NCBI GenBank assembly: GCA_030949825.1
Contig: JAUZSC010000037.1
Coordinates: 124,001 to 188,000, forward strand
Direction of reading: 5' to 3'
Source: Sulfurimonas sp.
Lineage (GTDB): Bacteria > Campylobacterota > Campylobacteria > Campylobacterales > Sulfurimonadaceae
DNA: 64,000 bases
Part shown: positions 42,821 through 52,990 of the stretch, piece after piece
How positions within the stretch are numbered: the first letter of the stretch is position 1
How the letters are laid out: every line of letters starts with the position of its first letter
Program-made: the position numbers and the translations under genes
Notes under the pieces: generated by a model
Database searches by the model: none
What the model saw: the letters and a program-made list of their open reading frames with translations, nothing else
Told to the model about the DNA's origin: nothing

Positions 42821-45800
42821 ATGCTTAAACATCATGATTTATTAAGATCATTTAAAGATAACTGTGGTTTTGGTCTTGTTGCCAATATCAAGAACAAAGC
42901 ATCACGCAAGGTTTTAGACGATGCTGTTACAGCATTAGAGCGAATGATGCACCGTGGTGCAGTTGCATCTGATGGAAAAACTGGTGATGGTAGTGGACTT
43001 TTACTTTCTATGCCAGATGCGTTTATTCGTAAAGTTTCATCTGCTCAAGGTGTAGAACTTCCAACACAGTTTGCCGTAGCATCTGTCTTTACAAAAGACA
43101 AAGCACATTTGAAAACGATGGAAGATATTTGTACAAACAATGACCTAAAAGTTGTGTTAAGCCGTGATGTTCCTATCGATATCAATGCACTTGGTGATCA
43201 AGCTATCGCCTCGTTGCCAAATATCATGCAACTCATAATTACGCCAAACTCTATAATGGCTACAAATAGATTTGACGCACTTTTATATCTTTCTCGTAAA
43301 GAAGTAGAACATAAACTTATAGACGACAGAGATTTTTATATATCTTCAATGAGTTCATCGGTGCTTTCATATAAGGGTCTTGTTATGCCTACGCATATTA
43401 AAGAGTTTTATAAAGATTTCCAAGATGAAGATTTTAAAATATCGTTTTCACTGTTCCATCAAAGATTCTCAACAAATACACTTCCTGAGTGGAGACTTGC
43501 ACAACCTTTTCGTGCAGTTGCACACAATGGTGAGATTAACTCAGTTGAGGGAAATCGTTTAAATGTAGAGATAAAATCAGAGTCTATTAAGTCTGAAGTG
43601 TTTACTCCCCAAGAAATAGCTAGAATTTTACCAATCCTACAACTTGACGCATCTGACTCTGCATCTGCAGATAATTTCTTTGAATTTTTGATTGTTAATG
43701 GTATGGATTTCTTTAAAGCTGTTCGCGCGGTTATTCCATCTGCTTGGCAAAATGCTCCGCATATGGACCCTGAGCTTCGTGCGTTTTACGAGTATCACTC
43801 AACTGTATTTGAAGCATGGGATGGTCCTGCTGCTTTTTCTGTAACAGATGGTCGCTATATAGGTTGTGTTCTTGATAGAAATGGTCTTCGTCCATCTAAA
43901 TACATCATCACAAATGATGATAATCTTCTTATTGCATCTGAATACGGTGTTGTAGATATTGCAGAAGAAGATATTAAAGAGAGAGGTCGCTTACAGTCTG
44001 GTGAAATGCTAGGACTTGACCTTAAATTTGGTAAAGTTCTTAAAAATGAGCAAATCAATGACTATTTAAAATCTTCTAATCCTTATATGAAGTGGCTAAA
44101 TGAGCATATGATTTATCTTCAAGAACATGTTGAAGTTCAGTATGTGACGAACTGTGAATTTTCACGAGAAAATTTTGTAAAAAGACAGCGTTATTTTAAC
44201 ATTACGCAAGAAGTAGTAGAGCAAGTTATAGAACCTATGATTATGGATGCCAAAGAAGCTGTTGGTTCTATGGGTGATGATACGCCTCTTGCAGCATTTT
44301 CAAGCAAACAAAGGTCTTTCACAGATTACTTTAAACAAAAGTTTGCACAGGTTACAAACCCACCGATTGACCCAATCCGTGAAAAAGTTGTAATGAGTTT
44401 AAACACAGGTTTTGGTGAAGTTCACAATATTTTAGATGAAATCCCATCGCATGCACATAGACTAAAATCTATATCTCCAATTATTACAAAAGAAAAACTT
44501 GAAGTTCTTAAATCATTTGGTGATAAAAAATCACCACGCTACCAAGCTTTTTATCATAACACTACATTTTCAACTGCTTACACAGGGTCCTTAAAAGATT
44601 CTCTTGATGCCTTAGTTGAGGAAGTTGTTGATTCTGTAAAAAATATTGGAACGCGTATCATTATTTTAGATGATTTTGAGTTTTCCCTTGCCAAGAAAGT
44701 TATGCCAATGGCTATGATTGTTGGACGCTTGAATTTTGCATTACTTAAAGCTAAAATACGCCATCTTACTTCAATGATTTGTATCACTGGCGAAGTCGTT
44801 GATTCACACTCTGCTGCTGTACTTATTGGTTACGGTGCATCTGCGATTTATCCTAACTTACTTTTTGCAACTGTAATAGACAAGGTTCAGACTTCAAATC
44901 TTATAGATATAGAATGCAGTGAGGGTATAAAAGCTGTTCACGGTGCATTAAATGCAGGTCTTCTTAAAATCATGTCTAAAATGGGAATCGCTACAATAGC
45001 ATCGTATCGAAATGCAGGTCTTTTTGATGTTTTAGGTCTAAATGATGAAATCGTTAAAGACTGTTTTCTTAACTCAAACTCAGAACTCGGTGGTTTAACA
45101 TATGAAGACATTGATGAGCGAGTCACTCGTTATCATAAAGATGCATTTGTTGAAGATGGTTTCAAAAAGATATTTCCTTTAAATATCGGTGGGTTTTATA
45201 AGTTCTACTCAGGACAAGAGCACCATGACTTTGGTCCAGCAGTTATTCATGCTATCCATGCAGTTTCTCGAAGTGGGAAAAAAGAAGATTTTGACAAGCT
45301 TAAAAAGATAGTTAATGGGCGTGGACTTAAATATATTCGTGATTTTTTCGATTTAAAATCTGAACGAAAAGCCATAGATATTTCTCAAGTTGAAGCAAAA
45401 GAGAAAATCTTTAAACGCTTCGCATCTGCGGCTATGAGTCTAGGCTCAATTTCCCCTGAAGCACATGAAACAGTTGCAATAGCGATGAACACAATAGGCG
45501 GTCAGTCAAACTCAGGTGAGGGTGGAGAAGATAAGGCGCGTTATGGTACAAATAAAGTATCTAAAATTAAGCAAATTGCATCAGGTAGATTTGGTGTAAC
45601 TCCAGCGTATTTACGCTCAGCTGATGAGATTCAGATTAAAGTTGCACAGGGTGCAAAACCAGGTGAGGGTGGACAACTCCCAGGACATAAAGTAAGTGCT
45701 TTGATCGGTAAGCTTCGTCATACGGTTCCAGGTGTTACACTTATTTCACCTCCTCCTCATCATGATATTTATTCTATTGAGGATTTAGCACAGCTTATTT

Positions 45801-47260
45801 TTGACTGTAAACAAGTGAATCCAAAAGCACGGCTTGCTGTAAAACTTGTTTCAACGATTGGTGTTGGAACAATTGCAGCAGGTGTTACAAAAGCGTATGC
45901 AGATAAAATCATTATCTCTGGTGGTGATGGTGGAACGGGTGCGGCTCCATTGACTTCTCTTAAATTCGCAGGTAATCCTTGGGAAGTTGGTTTAAGCGAA
46001 GCACACAATGCACTCAAGGCAAATAAACTTCGTTCTCTTGTGGAACTTCAAACAGATGGTGGTCTTAAAACTGGTTTAGATGTTGTAAAAGCTGCACTAC
46101 TAGGTGCTGAATCGTATGCATTTGGTACGAGTGTTCTTAGTATCATCGGTTGCAAGATGCTTCGTATTTGTCATGTAAATAAATGTTCAGTGGGTATCGC
46201 AACACAAAATGAAAAACTCCGTTCAGAATTTTTCAAGGGTCAAGTTGATGAAATAATTAATTTCTTTACATTTTTAGCAGAAGACATCCGCTCTATAATG
46301 GCAGAACTTGGGTATAAAACGATGGAAGAGATGATAGGTCAAGTAAGTATACTCAAAGTTGTAAATGATGACTTTGCTCGTAAATTTGATTTTTCTTCAA
46401 TCCTTCATGAAGAAGAGGGTGTAAATACGCACCAACAAAAATTCAATCATCCTTTTGATGATAATGCTTTTGAAAAAGGTGTTTTAGTTGAGGCAATGGC
46501 TGCAATTAAGCATCCAGATCATCCTATTCGAATAAATAGAGAAATAAAAAATATACATAGAAGTTTTGGTGCTTTAGTATCAGGTGAAATTGCAGAGTAT
46601 TATGGTGATACAGGACTTAAAGCTGATACTATTAAAATAAATCTAAAAGGTACAGCAGGTCAAGCACTTGGAGCATTCTTGATTCCGGGTGTTTCAATTT
46701 ACTTAGATGGTGTTGCAAATGATTACCTTGGAAAAGGGATGCATGGTGGTAAGATTATCATTACATCTAAAAATGAAGGTGAAGAGTTTGCAGCTGGTGG
46801 TAACACATGTCTTTATGGTGCTACTGGTGGTAAACTTTACATTTCAGGAAGTGTTGGTGAGCGATTTGCTGTTCGTAACTCAGGTGCTGTAGCAATTGTA
46901 GAGGGAACTGGAGATAATGCTTGTGAGTACATGACAGGTGGTATTGTTGCAATCTTAGGTCGAACTGGAATCAACTTTGGTGCAGGAATGACAGGTGGTA
47001 TTAGTTTTGTATACGATGAAGATCATATTTTTATTGAAAATGTAAATCATGAGCTTGTTGAAGCTGTTCGAATTGATACAGATGAAGGCTCAGATGCAAG
47101 ACATTTACTCAAAAAATTACTTAAAGATTATGTTGTAGAAACAGAAAGTAAAAAAGCAAAAGAATTACTTGAAAACTTTAGAGTAGAGGTGAGAAATTTT
47201 TGGTTAGTTAAACCCAAAAACTTAACGAAATTACCTCTAAATATAGAAAAGGGAAACTAA
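42821..47260 (+). CDS. gltB: Glutamate synthase (NADPH) large subunit
   Basis: GltB transfers the amide of glutamine to 2-oxoglutarate. I place the start at ATG 42821 because GGAG lies 7 bp upstream. The Ntn amidotransferase domain has a nucleophile Cys in SFKDNCGFGLVANIK (about residue 15). Next come the central domain, the FMN domain with EGGEDKARYG, QIKVAQGAKPGEGGQLPGHK and SGGDGGTGAAPLTS (in parts), the 3Fe-4S cluster Cys set CKMLRICHVNKC (about 1110), and the C-terminal beta-helix with GGNTCLYGATGGKLY and GAGMTGGISF. The length of about 1480 is normal. gltD follows by one base. Confidence 0.96.
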   Translation: MLKHHDLLRSFKDNCGFGLVANIKNKASRKVLDDAVTALERMMHRGAVASDGKTGDGSGLLLSMPDAFIRKVSSAQGVELPTQFAVASVFTKDKAHLKTMEDICTNNDLKVVLSRDVPIDINALGDQAIASLPNIMQLIITPNSIMATNRFDALLYLSRKEVEHKLIDDRDFYISSMSSSVLSYKGLVMPTHIKEFYKDFQDEDFKISFSLFHQRFSTNTLPEWRLAQPFRAVAHNGEINSVEGNRLNVEIKSESIKSEVFTPQEIARILPILQLDASDSASADNFFEFLIVNGMDFFKAVRAVIPSAWQNAPHMDPELRAFYEYHSTVFEAWDGPAAFSVTDGRYIGCVLDRNGLRPSKYIITNDDNLLIASEYGVVDIAEEDIKERGRLQSGEMLGLDLKFGKVLKNEQINDYLKSSNPYMKWLNEHMIYLQEHVEVQYVTNCEFSRENFVKRQRYFNITQEVVEQVIEPMIMDAKEAVGSMGDDTPLAAFSSKQRSFTDYFKQKFAQVTNPPIDPIREKVVMSLNTGFGEVHNILDEIPSHAHRLKSISPIITKEKLEVLKSFGDKKSPRYQAFYHNTTFSTAYTGSLKDSLDALVEEVVDSVKNIGTRIIILDDFEFSLAKKVMPMAMIVGRLNFALLKAKIRHLTSMICITGEVVDSHSAAVLIGYGASAIYPNLLFATVIDKVQTSNLIDIECSEGIKAVHGALNAGLLKIMSKMGIATIASYRNAGLFDVLGLNDEIVKDCFLNSNSELGGLTYEDIDERVTRYHKDAFVEDGFKKIFPLNIGGFYKFYSGQEHHDFGPAVIHAIHAVSRSGKKEDFDKLKKIVNGRGLKYIRDFFDLKSERKAIDISQVEAKEKIFKRFASAAMSLGSISPEAHETVAIAMNTIGGQSNSGEGGEDKARYGTNKVSKIKQIASGRFGVTPAYLRSADEIQIKVAQGAKPGEGGQLPGHKVSALIGKLRHTVPGVTLISPPPHHDIYSIEDLAQLIFDCKQVNPKARLAVKLVSTIGVGTIAAGVTKAYADKIIISGGDGGTGAAPLTSLKFAGNPWEVGLSEAHNALKANKLRSLVELQTDGGLKTGLDVVKAALLGAESYAFGTSVLSIIGCKMLRICHVNKCSVGIATQNEKLRSEFFKGQVDEIINFFTFLAEDIRSIMAELGYKTMEEMIGQVSILKVVNDDFARKFDFSSILHEEEGVNTHQQKFNHPFDDNAFEKGVLVEAMAAIKHPDHPIRINREIKNIHRSFGALVSGEIAEYYGDTGLKADTIKINLKGTAGQALGAFLIPGVSIYLDGVANDYLGKGMHGGKIIITSKNEGEEFAAGGNTCLYGATGGKLYISGSVGERFAVRNSGAVAIVEGTGDNACEYMTGGIVAILGRTGINFGAGMTGGISFVYDEDHIFIENVNHELVEAVRIDTDEGSDARHLLKKLLKDYVVETESKKAKELLENFRVEVRNFWLVKPKNLTKLPLNIEKGN

Positions 47261-47261
47261 G

Positions 47262-48644
47262 ATGAAAGAATTTTTAACAACTGAGAGAATTGACCCTGAG
47301 AAAAGATTAGTCGTTGAGAGAACAAAGGATTTCGGTGAAATTTATGATATTTTTAACGAGGCAGATGCAGCAACGCAGAGTGATAGATGTATTCAATGTG
47401 GCGATCCATTTTGTTTAAATAAATGTCCTCTTCATAACTACATTCCTCAATGGCTAAAATCTGTTGCAGAAAAAGACTTGGAATTTGCATTTAAACTTTC
47501 AAATGAACCGTCTCCTTTTCCAGAAGTTATGGGTAGAATCTGTCCTCACGATAGACTTTGCGAGGGTGACTGTACTTTAAATGATGGACATGGTGCAATT
47601 ACTATTGGCTCTATCGAGACAAGCATTACAGAGGCTGGCTTTAAAGCTGGAATGAAACCAGAATATCCAGGAATAACTACAGATAAAAAAGTTGCAGTTA
47701 TTGGAAGTGGTCCTGCGGGTCTTTCTGTTGCAACCTACCTTTTACGCTCGGGAATCGCGGTTACAATGTATGAAAGTGCTGACCGTGCAGGTGGACTTTT
47801 AACTTACGGTATACCAAACTTTAAACTTGATAAAAAGATAGTAGATAGACGAATAGACTTACTCATAGATGCTGGGTTAAAACTTGTTTTAAATACAAAA
47901 GTTGGTCAAGATATTACTTTTGAAGAAGTAGCAGATGCACACGACGCGATGTTTATCGGTGTTGGTGCAACAAAGGGTAAAAATGCTGGTCTTGCTGGAG
48001 AAAATGCAAGTAATGTTTATTCTGCAATGGATTATCTTAATGCAATCCAGAGAAAAAACTTTAAAACTACTTACGATAAAAAGTTTGATTTTAAAGATTT
48101 AAATGTAGTTGTGATAGGTGGCGGTGATACTGCTATGGATTGTCTAAGAACTGCAAAACGAGAGGGCGCTAAATCAGTTACCTGTCTTTACAGACGCGAT
48201 GAGAAGAATATGCCTGGTAGTAGAAAAGAGTATAAAAATGCCATGGAAGAGGGTGTTGATTTTACATTTCTTACTGCGCCAAAAGAAATTATTTTAGATG
48301 AAGGTGGCAAAGCTATTTCTGTTGAAGTTATAAAAACAAATCTTGGAGCAAAAGATGACTCAGGTCGTCAAAGAATGGAAGAAGTTAAGGGTAGCGAATT
48401 TAGAGTAAATGCTGATGTTGTTATAATGTCTTTGGGCTTTGATCCAGTTGTTCCTTCATTTTTAGCAGAAAACGGAATCGAGACAAATTCATGGGGTGGG
48501 ATTGTTATTGATGAAGAAACATACGAAACAACAACTGCTGGCATCTATGCTGGTGGAGACTGCTTTCGTGGTGCTGATTTAGTTGTAACAGCAGCACTTG
48601 ACGGTCGCGAAGCTGCACGAAATATTTCTAAGTCTTTACTCTAA
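47262..48644 (+). CDS. gltD: Glutamate synthase small subunit
   Basis: GltD takes electrons from NADPH and passes them by FAD and Fe-S clusters to GltB. The 460-residue protein has two N-terminal 4Fe-4S Cys sets (CIQCGDPFCLNKCP and CPHDRLCEGDC), an FAD Rossmann motif VIGSGPAGLSVATYLL (about residue 148), an NADPH motif VVVIGGGDTAMDCLRTA (about 285) and AGGDCFRGADLVVTA near the end. The gene is translationally adjacent to gltB. An AT-rich stem-loop follows. Confidence 0.95.
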   Translation: MKEFLTTERIDPEKRLVVERTKDFGEIYDIFNEADAATQSDRCIQCGDPFCLNKCPLHNYIPQWLKSVAEKDLEFAFKLSNEPSPFPEVMGRICPHDRLCEGDCTLNDGHGAITIGSIETSITEAGFKAGMKPEYPGITTDKKVAVIGSGPAGLSVATYLLRSGIAVTMYESADRAGGLLTYGIPNFKLDKKIVDRRIDLLIDAGLKLVLNTKVGQDITFEEVADAHDAMFIGVGATKGKNAGLAGENASNVYSAMDYLNAIQRKNFKTTYDKKFDFKDLNVVVIGGGDTAMDCLRTAKREGAKSVTCLYRRDEKNMPGSRKEYKNAMEEGVDFTFLTAPKEIILDEGGKAISVEVIKTNLGAKDDSGRQRMEEVKGSEFRVNADVVIMSLGFDPVVPSFLAENGIETNSWGGIVIDEETYETTTAGIYAGGDCFRGADLVVTAALDGREAARNISKSLL

Positions 48645-48655
48645 GATATTAGACG

Positions 48656-48680
48656 CGATATATAATATTTTTATATATCG
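48656..48680 (+). terminator. Possible terminator after gltD
   Basis: CGATATATA and TATATATCG form a perfect 9-bp stem around the loop ATATTTT, followed by TATTTATCTATT. The stem is AT-rich and the T tract is broken, so it is only a candidate. Confidence 0.4.
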
Positions 48681-48705
48681 TATTTATCTATTAAGCTTTT
48701 TAAGA

Positions 48706-48711
48706 TATAAT
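48706..48711 (+). promoter_or_regulatory. TATAAT -10 box for the accD operon
   Basis: TATAAT lies 35 bp before the accD start, downstream of the gltD stem-loop, with T-rich DNA and TTAAGCTTTTTAAG before it. This supports a separate transcript starting at accD. Confidence 0.5.
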
Positions 48712-48746
48712 ACAAGACAATTTAATTATTTTGAGGATATCTTTTT

Positions 48747-49589
48747 ATGAACTTACTTAACCTTTTTTCTAAAGATGCAAATAAACAACCTGCACAAAAA
48801 GAAGCTTCAGCACACTGGGTGAAATGTAAATCATGTCACGCACTTATGTATTATAAAGAAGTTGAAAATCAAAACTATGTATGTCCTAAATGTGGTTTTC
48901 ATTTACGCATTGGTGTCAAAGAAAGAATAGAACTTTTAGAAGATGAGGGTACTTTTGTTGAATTTGATTCAAAGCTCAAACCTGTTGATCCTTTGAACTT
49001 CGTAGATAAAAAATCTTATAAACTAAGATTAGAAGAAGCTACAAAAAAAACTGGTAAAACATCGTCTGTTGTGAGTGGTTCTATCGTTATGAATGGAGTG
49101 AGTGCCCAAATAGTAATTTTTGATTTTGCTTTTATGGGTGGATCTCTTGGTTCAGTTGAAGGTGAAAAAATCGTTCGCGCAATAAATCGTGCTATCAAAA
49201 ATAAAGAAGGTGTGATTATTTTAAGTGCATCTGGTGGTGCTAGAATGCAAGAGAGTACATTCTCTTTACTACAAATGAGTAAAACATCAGCAGCACTTGC
49301 TAAGCTAGCTAACCATAAACTACCTTATATTTCAGTACTGACGGATCCTACTATGGGTGGAGTAAGTGCTTCTTTTGCAACGCTTGGAGATATTATTATC
49401 GCTGAGCCTGGTGCGCTTATAGGATTTGCTGGTCAGCGTGTTATTGAGCAAACTATCGGTTCAGCACTTCCTGATGGATTTCAAAGAGCTGAGTTTTTAC
49501 TTGAAAAGGGTGCTGTAGATATGATAGTAAATAGAAATGATTTAAAAAGTACTCTTTCAAATCTTCTTACACTTTTAAAAGTCGCTTAA
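48747..49589 (+). CDS. accD: Acetyl-CoA carboxylase carboxyltransferase subunit beta
   Basis: AccD is half of the carboxyltransferase that makes malonyl-CoA for fatty acid synthesis. The 280-residue protein has the N-terminal zinc ribbon ([13 protein letters not shown], then [12 protein letters not shown], about residues 25-53) and the crotonase-like core with [23 protein letters not shown] and [14 protein letters not shown], ending with [11 protein letters not shown] and [10 protein letters not shown]. An AGGATAT ribosome site precedes the ATG. It heads the accD, thiE-like, rlmH, dksA run. Confidence 0.96.
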   Translation: MNLLNLFSKDANKQPAQKEASAHWVKCKSCHALMYYKEVENQNYVCPKCGFHLRIGVKERIELLEDEGTFVEFDSKLKPVDPLNFVDKKSYKLRLEEATKKTGKTSSVVSGSIVMNGVSAQIVIFDFAFMGGSLGSVEGEKIVRAINRAIKNKEGVIILSASGGARMQESTFSLLQMSKTSAALAKLANHKLPYISVLTDPTMGGVSASFATLGDIIIAEPGALIGFAGQRVIEQTIGSALPDGFQRAEFLLEKGAVDMIVNRNDLKSTLSNLLTLLKVA

Positions 49590-49597
49590 GTAAAGCG

Positions 49598-50158
49598 ATG
49601 CGACTTTATGCTCTTTGTGATCAAGAATTATTAGATACGCGTGGTCTTAGCCTCGAAGATTTTGTTAAAAAAGCAAAAGACAATAATGCTGAAATAATTC
49701 AATATAGAAATAAATCTGCTGACACTGCATTTATAAAAATACAATTGATAAAAATAAGAAAAATATTTGATGGTTTTCTTATTGTTAATGATGCCTATGA
49801 GTTAATAGAATTTTGCGATGGTGTTCACCTTGGTCAAGAAGACTTGATAAAAATAGATAAAGATATTTTTACAGCTGTAAAAATTATACGAAAAGTTATT
49901 TCAAGTGATAAAATACTAGGTATATCAACACATAATGAAGAAGAAGTACTTCAAGCAAATGAGATGGACTTAAACTATATAGGTTTAGGCGCATACAGAA
50001 ATACTCAAACTAAAGATGTTCCCAAAATACTTGGGAGTTCGCTCGACCTTATCGCGGCAAAATCAAAACATTTTGTAGGTGCAATAGGTAGTGTTAAAAT
50101 GGATGATGAATTTCAAAATGTTACTTACCATGTTATTGGCAGCGGACTTCTCAAATAA
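49598..50158 (+). CDS. ThiE/TenI-like TIM-barrel protein
   Basis: The 186-residue protein has the thiamine phosphate synthase fold pattern: [20 protein letters not shown] (QxRxK motif), [31 protein letters not shown] and [14 protein letters not shown]. The family residues for pyrophosphate and thiazole binding are mostly kept. It is shorter than ThiE (about 210), so it may be a divergent ThiE or a TenI-type protein. In related genomes it also sits after accD. The stop overlaps the rlmH start (TAATG). Confidence 0.8.
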   Translation: MRLYALCDQELLDTRGLSLEDFVKKAKDNNAEIIQYRNKSADTAFIKIQLIKIRKIFDGFLIVNDAYELIEFCDGVHLGQEDLIKIDKDIFTAVKIIRKVISSDKILGISTHNEEEVLQANEMDLNYIGLGAYRNTQTKDVPKILGSSLDLIAAKSKHFVGAIGSVKMDDEFQNVTYHVIGSGLLK

Positions 50159-50619
50159 TGATGAAAATAGAAATAGTGTCCATTGCAAAAAAAGAAAAAT
50201 CGATTTATGATCCTTTGTATAAAGATTTAACTAAAATGATTTCTCGTTTTGCTAAGCTTGAAGATACAGAAATTTTCCCAAAAGAGGTTGCTAAAGCACA
50301 TATTATATCGCCAAATGCTTCTCAAATAGCCTATACAAAAGCCTTAGATGGGTATATTAGTAAAGATTATAGTGTAACTTTGCACCCTGATGGAAAATTA
50401 ATCGATAGTTATGAATTTAGTAAGCTATTAAATGATAAGATGTCGGTGAAATTTTTTATAGGCGGAGCTTATGGATTTGAAGATGATTTTTTAAAAAAAA
50501 GTGATCAAGTTATAAGTCTAGGTAAGCTCACTATGAGCCATAAAATTGCCAAAGTTGTTTTACTTGAGCAAATATATAGGGGTTTTTCAATACTGAGTAA
50601 TCACCCCTATCATAAATAA
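50158..50619 (+). CDS. rlmH: 23S rRNA (pseudouridine1915-N3)-methyltransferase RlmH
   Basis: RlmH methylates pseudouridine 1915 of 23S rRNA on assembled 70S ribosomes. The 153-residue SPOUT protein shows [13 protein letters not shown] at the start and the knot region [33 protein letters not shown] and the terminal [15 protein letters not shown], which is diagnostic. Either of two adjacent ATG codons (50158, 50161) may be used. Confidence 0.95.
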   Translation: MMKIEIVSIAKKEKSIYDPLYKDLTKMISRFAKLEDTEIFPKEVAKAHIISPNASQIAYTKALDGYISKDYSVTLHPDGKLIDSYEFSKLLNDKMSVKFFIGGAYGFEDDFLKKSDQVISLGKLTMSHKIAKVVLLEQIYRGFSILSNHPYHK

Positions 50620-50652
50620 AGCGTAAACATATACATACATTAAGGAAAGATA

Positions 50653-51003
50653 GTGCAAATAAGTGAATTAGGTTATTTTAAAAATATTTTAGAAAGTAGA
50701 AATCTACAGATACTAAAAAATATTTCAGGTGTTAACGATGAGTTAGATCAATTAAATGGTTTAGAGTTGAATGATGAAGGTGATCATGCTTCAGTAAATA
50801 ATAGTGCAATGATAGAAAGTGCTATAGTACAGCAACAAGAACAAGAATTAAGAGATATAAATGTAGCTTTAGGTAAAATATCAGTAGGTGACTACGGTAT
50901 ATGTGCTATGTGTGAAGACGACATTGGTTTTGCTCGTTTAAAAGTAAAGCCACATGCAATCTATTGCATAGACTGTAGAGAGATAGTAGAAAAAACAAAC
51001 TAA
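50653..51003 (+). CDS. dksA: RNA polymerase-binding transcription factor DksA
   Basis: DksA enters the secondary channel of RNA polymerase and mediates the stringent response. The 116-residue protein has the coiled-coil arm (about 5-75) and a C4 zinc finger CAMCEDDIGFARL followed by AIYCIDCRE. The acidic tip residues, which matter for activity, lie around NDELDQLNGLELNDEGDH (about 25-42), so the tip is not the standard DxxDxA. The start is GTG at 50653, with AAGGAAAG about 8 bp upstream. Confidence 0.9.
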   Translation: MQISELGYFKNILESRNLQILKNISGVNDELDQLNGLELNDEGDHASVNNSAMIESAIVQQQEQELRDINVALGKISVGDYGICAMCEDDIGFARLKVKPHAIYCIDCREIVEKTN

Positions 51004-51012
51004 GGGATATTT

Positions 51013-52044
51013 ATGCATATTAAAAGATATACAATTGCAGCATTTTTACTTATAGCGTTTACTGGATGGTATGTGAGTACCTTTATTTCAAGTGAAACTA
51101 TTAGTGTAAACTTACTAGGTATAGAAATAGCGCCTCTTTCTATCTCGATATGGATAATGATACCTCTTTTTGTGCTTTATATCGGAAGCGTAATACATAT
51201 GTCTTTTTACTCTGTTTTGGGAAGTTTAAATATAAGAAAATATGAAAAAGATTATGAAGATGTAATTACTTGTATATCAGATGCATATTTAGGCAAAGAA
51301 AATCGCTACCATTCATTTAGAACTTCTAAGTATAAATTATTAGGAAGTATTATTGATAATACAGCGCTATTTCCAACAAATATTAGCAGCACAACAGTTA
51401 GTGAAGGAAAACTTGGAGATACTTTAAAAATCATTCAAGAGATTAAAGAAGGGAAAACTGTCGATATAAAAAAATTATCTTTATCTATTGATAATCCTCT
51501 TAGCATTCAAAATGAAAGAAACAGATACAAAAGTGGCGAACAAAATGCAGAAGATTTTTTAAGTCATGCAAATAAATATAATAAAGTACTATTGGATGAA
51601 ATATATGTAGATTTTGTAAAAGTTGCTTCTTTATCAAAAATAGAAAAATATAAAAGTTTTATGAGTAAAGCTGCTCTTTTTGAATTGTTTTTACGGGTAA
51701 ATTCTCAAGAAAATACACTTGGAATTTCAAATGACTTAATCATTAGTTTATTGGCTCCTCTTGAGCTAGATGCTAGTGATTATATAAAAATTTCTGAATC
51801 AGTATCTCTAGGTATGATTCCAGAACAAAGAATGAGACTTTTTGAAACATTAAGTGATGAAAAAGATGAGGCTATGGACGCTTACCTTTATACCCTGTAT
51901 GACTTAGAAATGATTGAACCAGCTAATGCTATTTTAGATTTATCTCAAGGGGATGAATATCTTAACTTTAAAGCTTATAGAGCCTTAAAAGACAGTAATA
52001 AAAACTTTAATATAAATCTATTTGTAATAGACAGGATATGTTAA
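51013..52044 (+). CDS. Conserved membrane protein of the dksA-dus neighbourhood
   Basis: The 343-residue protein has two N-terminal membrane helices (about 7-25 and 43-70) and a long soluble C-terminus with many alpha-helices that may form a repeat scaffold (EQNAEDFLSHANKYNK, SYLLAPLEL-like segments). I do not recognise a domain. Homologues of unknown function occupy the same place between dksA and dus in Campylobacter, so the location is conserved in the phylum. It overlaps dus by 7 bp. Confidence 0.7.
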   Translation: MHIKRYTIAAFLLIAFTGWYVSTFISSETISVNLLGIEIAPLSISIWIMIPLFVLYIGSVIHMSFYSVLGSLNIRKYEKDYEDVITCISDAYLGKENRYHSFRTSKYKLLGSIIDNTALFPTNISSTTVSEGKLGDTLKIIQEIKEGKTVDIKKLSLSIDNPLSIQNERNRYKSGEQNAEDFLSHANKYNKVLLDEIYVDFVKVASLSKIEKYKSFMSKAALFELFLRVNSQENTLGISNDLIISLLAPLELDASDYIKISESVSLGMIPEQRMRLFETLSDEKDEAMDAYLYTLYDLEMIEPANAILDLSQGDEYLNFKAYRALKDSNKNFNINLFVIDRIC

Positions 52045-52988
52045 ATAAACTTTCATTCGACAAGCCAATCTATGTATTGGCTCCTCTTGCAGGTTTTACG
52101 GACTTGCCTTTTAGAAGTGTAGTGAAAAAATTTGGTGCAGACTTAACTGTTAGTGAAATGTTAAGTTCCAATGCACTTGTTCATAATTCTACAAAAACCT
52201 TACATATGCTACAAAAAAATCCTATAGAAGACCCATATTCTGTTCAAATTTCAAGCTCAAGTGTGGATATAGTAAAACAAGCAGTAGAAATTTTAAATAG
52301 CCATGATGGCATTGATGTTATAGATTTAAACTGTGGATGTCCTGTTCCTAAAGTTGTAGGACATGGAAGTGGAAGTTCTCTTTTACTTCATTTACCTTTA
52401 ATGGGTAGTATCATCCGTGCAATGAAAGACACCTCAAACAAAAGCATGACAAGTGTAAAAATACGACTTGGTTTTGAAGAAAAGAACCATGTTGAAATTG
52501 CAAAGATGGTTGAAGGGAGCGGTGCTGACTTTATTGCAGTACATGGACGAACTCGGGCCGGAAAGTTTAAATCTGAAGTTGACTATGATGCTATTGCGGA
52601 GATTAAAAAAGCTGTATCTATCCCCGTTATTGCCAATGGTGATATCGACTCTTTTGATAAGGCTAAATGGGTACTTGAGCATACGGGTGCAGATGGTATT
52701 ATGATTGGTCGTGGTGCAGTTGGTGCTCCATGGATTTTTCATCAACTTAAAAGTGGTGAGCAAGATATTGATGAGAAGCTTAAGCATGAGATTATTATGG
52801 AGCACTTTGACAAGATGATAGAATTTTATGGCGGACATGGTGTAGCTATGTTTAGAAAGCATACGCATACCTATACAAAAGGTTACAAGGGTGCTTCTAA
52901 ACTCCGAGACGAAGTTAATCATATTAACGATATTGCAGAGTACAGAGCGAGAATTGATGATTTTTTTAAAAATGTGGAGATTGCTTAA
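52038..52988 (+). CDS. dus: tRNA-dihydrouridine synthase (Dus family)
   Basis: Dus enzymes reduce uridines in tRNA D-loops with FMN and NADPH. The 316-residue protein has APLAGFTDLPFRSVV, the catalytic Cys in LNCGCPVPKVVGHGSGSSLL (about residue 100), VHGRTRAGKFKSEVDYD and VIANGDIDS with IGRGAVGAPWIF. The part after the catalytic loop reads GHGSGSSLLLHL where DusB usually has KGGAGAALL. Which uridine it targets is not told by sequence; Campylobacterota usually have a single Dus of the B type. Confidence 0.92.
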   Translation: MLNKLSFDKPIYVLAPLAGFTDLPFRSVVKKFGADLTVSEMLSSNALVHNSTKTLHMLQKNPIEDPYSVQISSSSVDIVKQAVEILNSHDGIDVIDLNCGCPVPKVVGHGSGSSLLLHLPLMGSIIRAMKDTSNKSMTSVKIRLGFEEKNHVEIAKMVEGSGADFIAVHGRTRAGKFKSEVDYDAIAEIKKAVSIPVIANGDIDSFDKAKWVLEHTGADGIMIGRGAVGAPWIFHQLKSGEQDIDEKLKHEIIMEHFDKMIEFYGGHGVAMFRKHTHTYTKGYKGASKLRDEVNHINDIAEYRARIDDFFKNVEIA

Positions 52989-52990
52989 CT

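Noticed and set aside
52434..52922. 162-codon open frame on the minus strand
   Set aside because: It is antisense to dus, which has all Dus motifs; the product has no recognisable feature.
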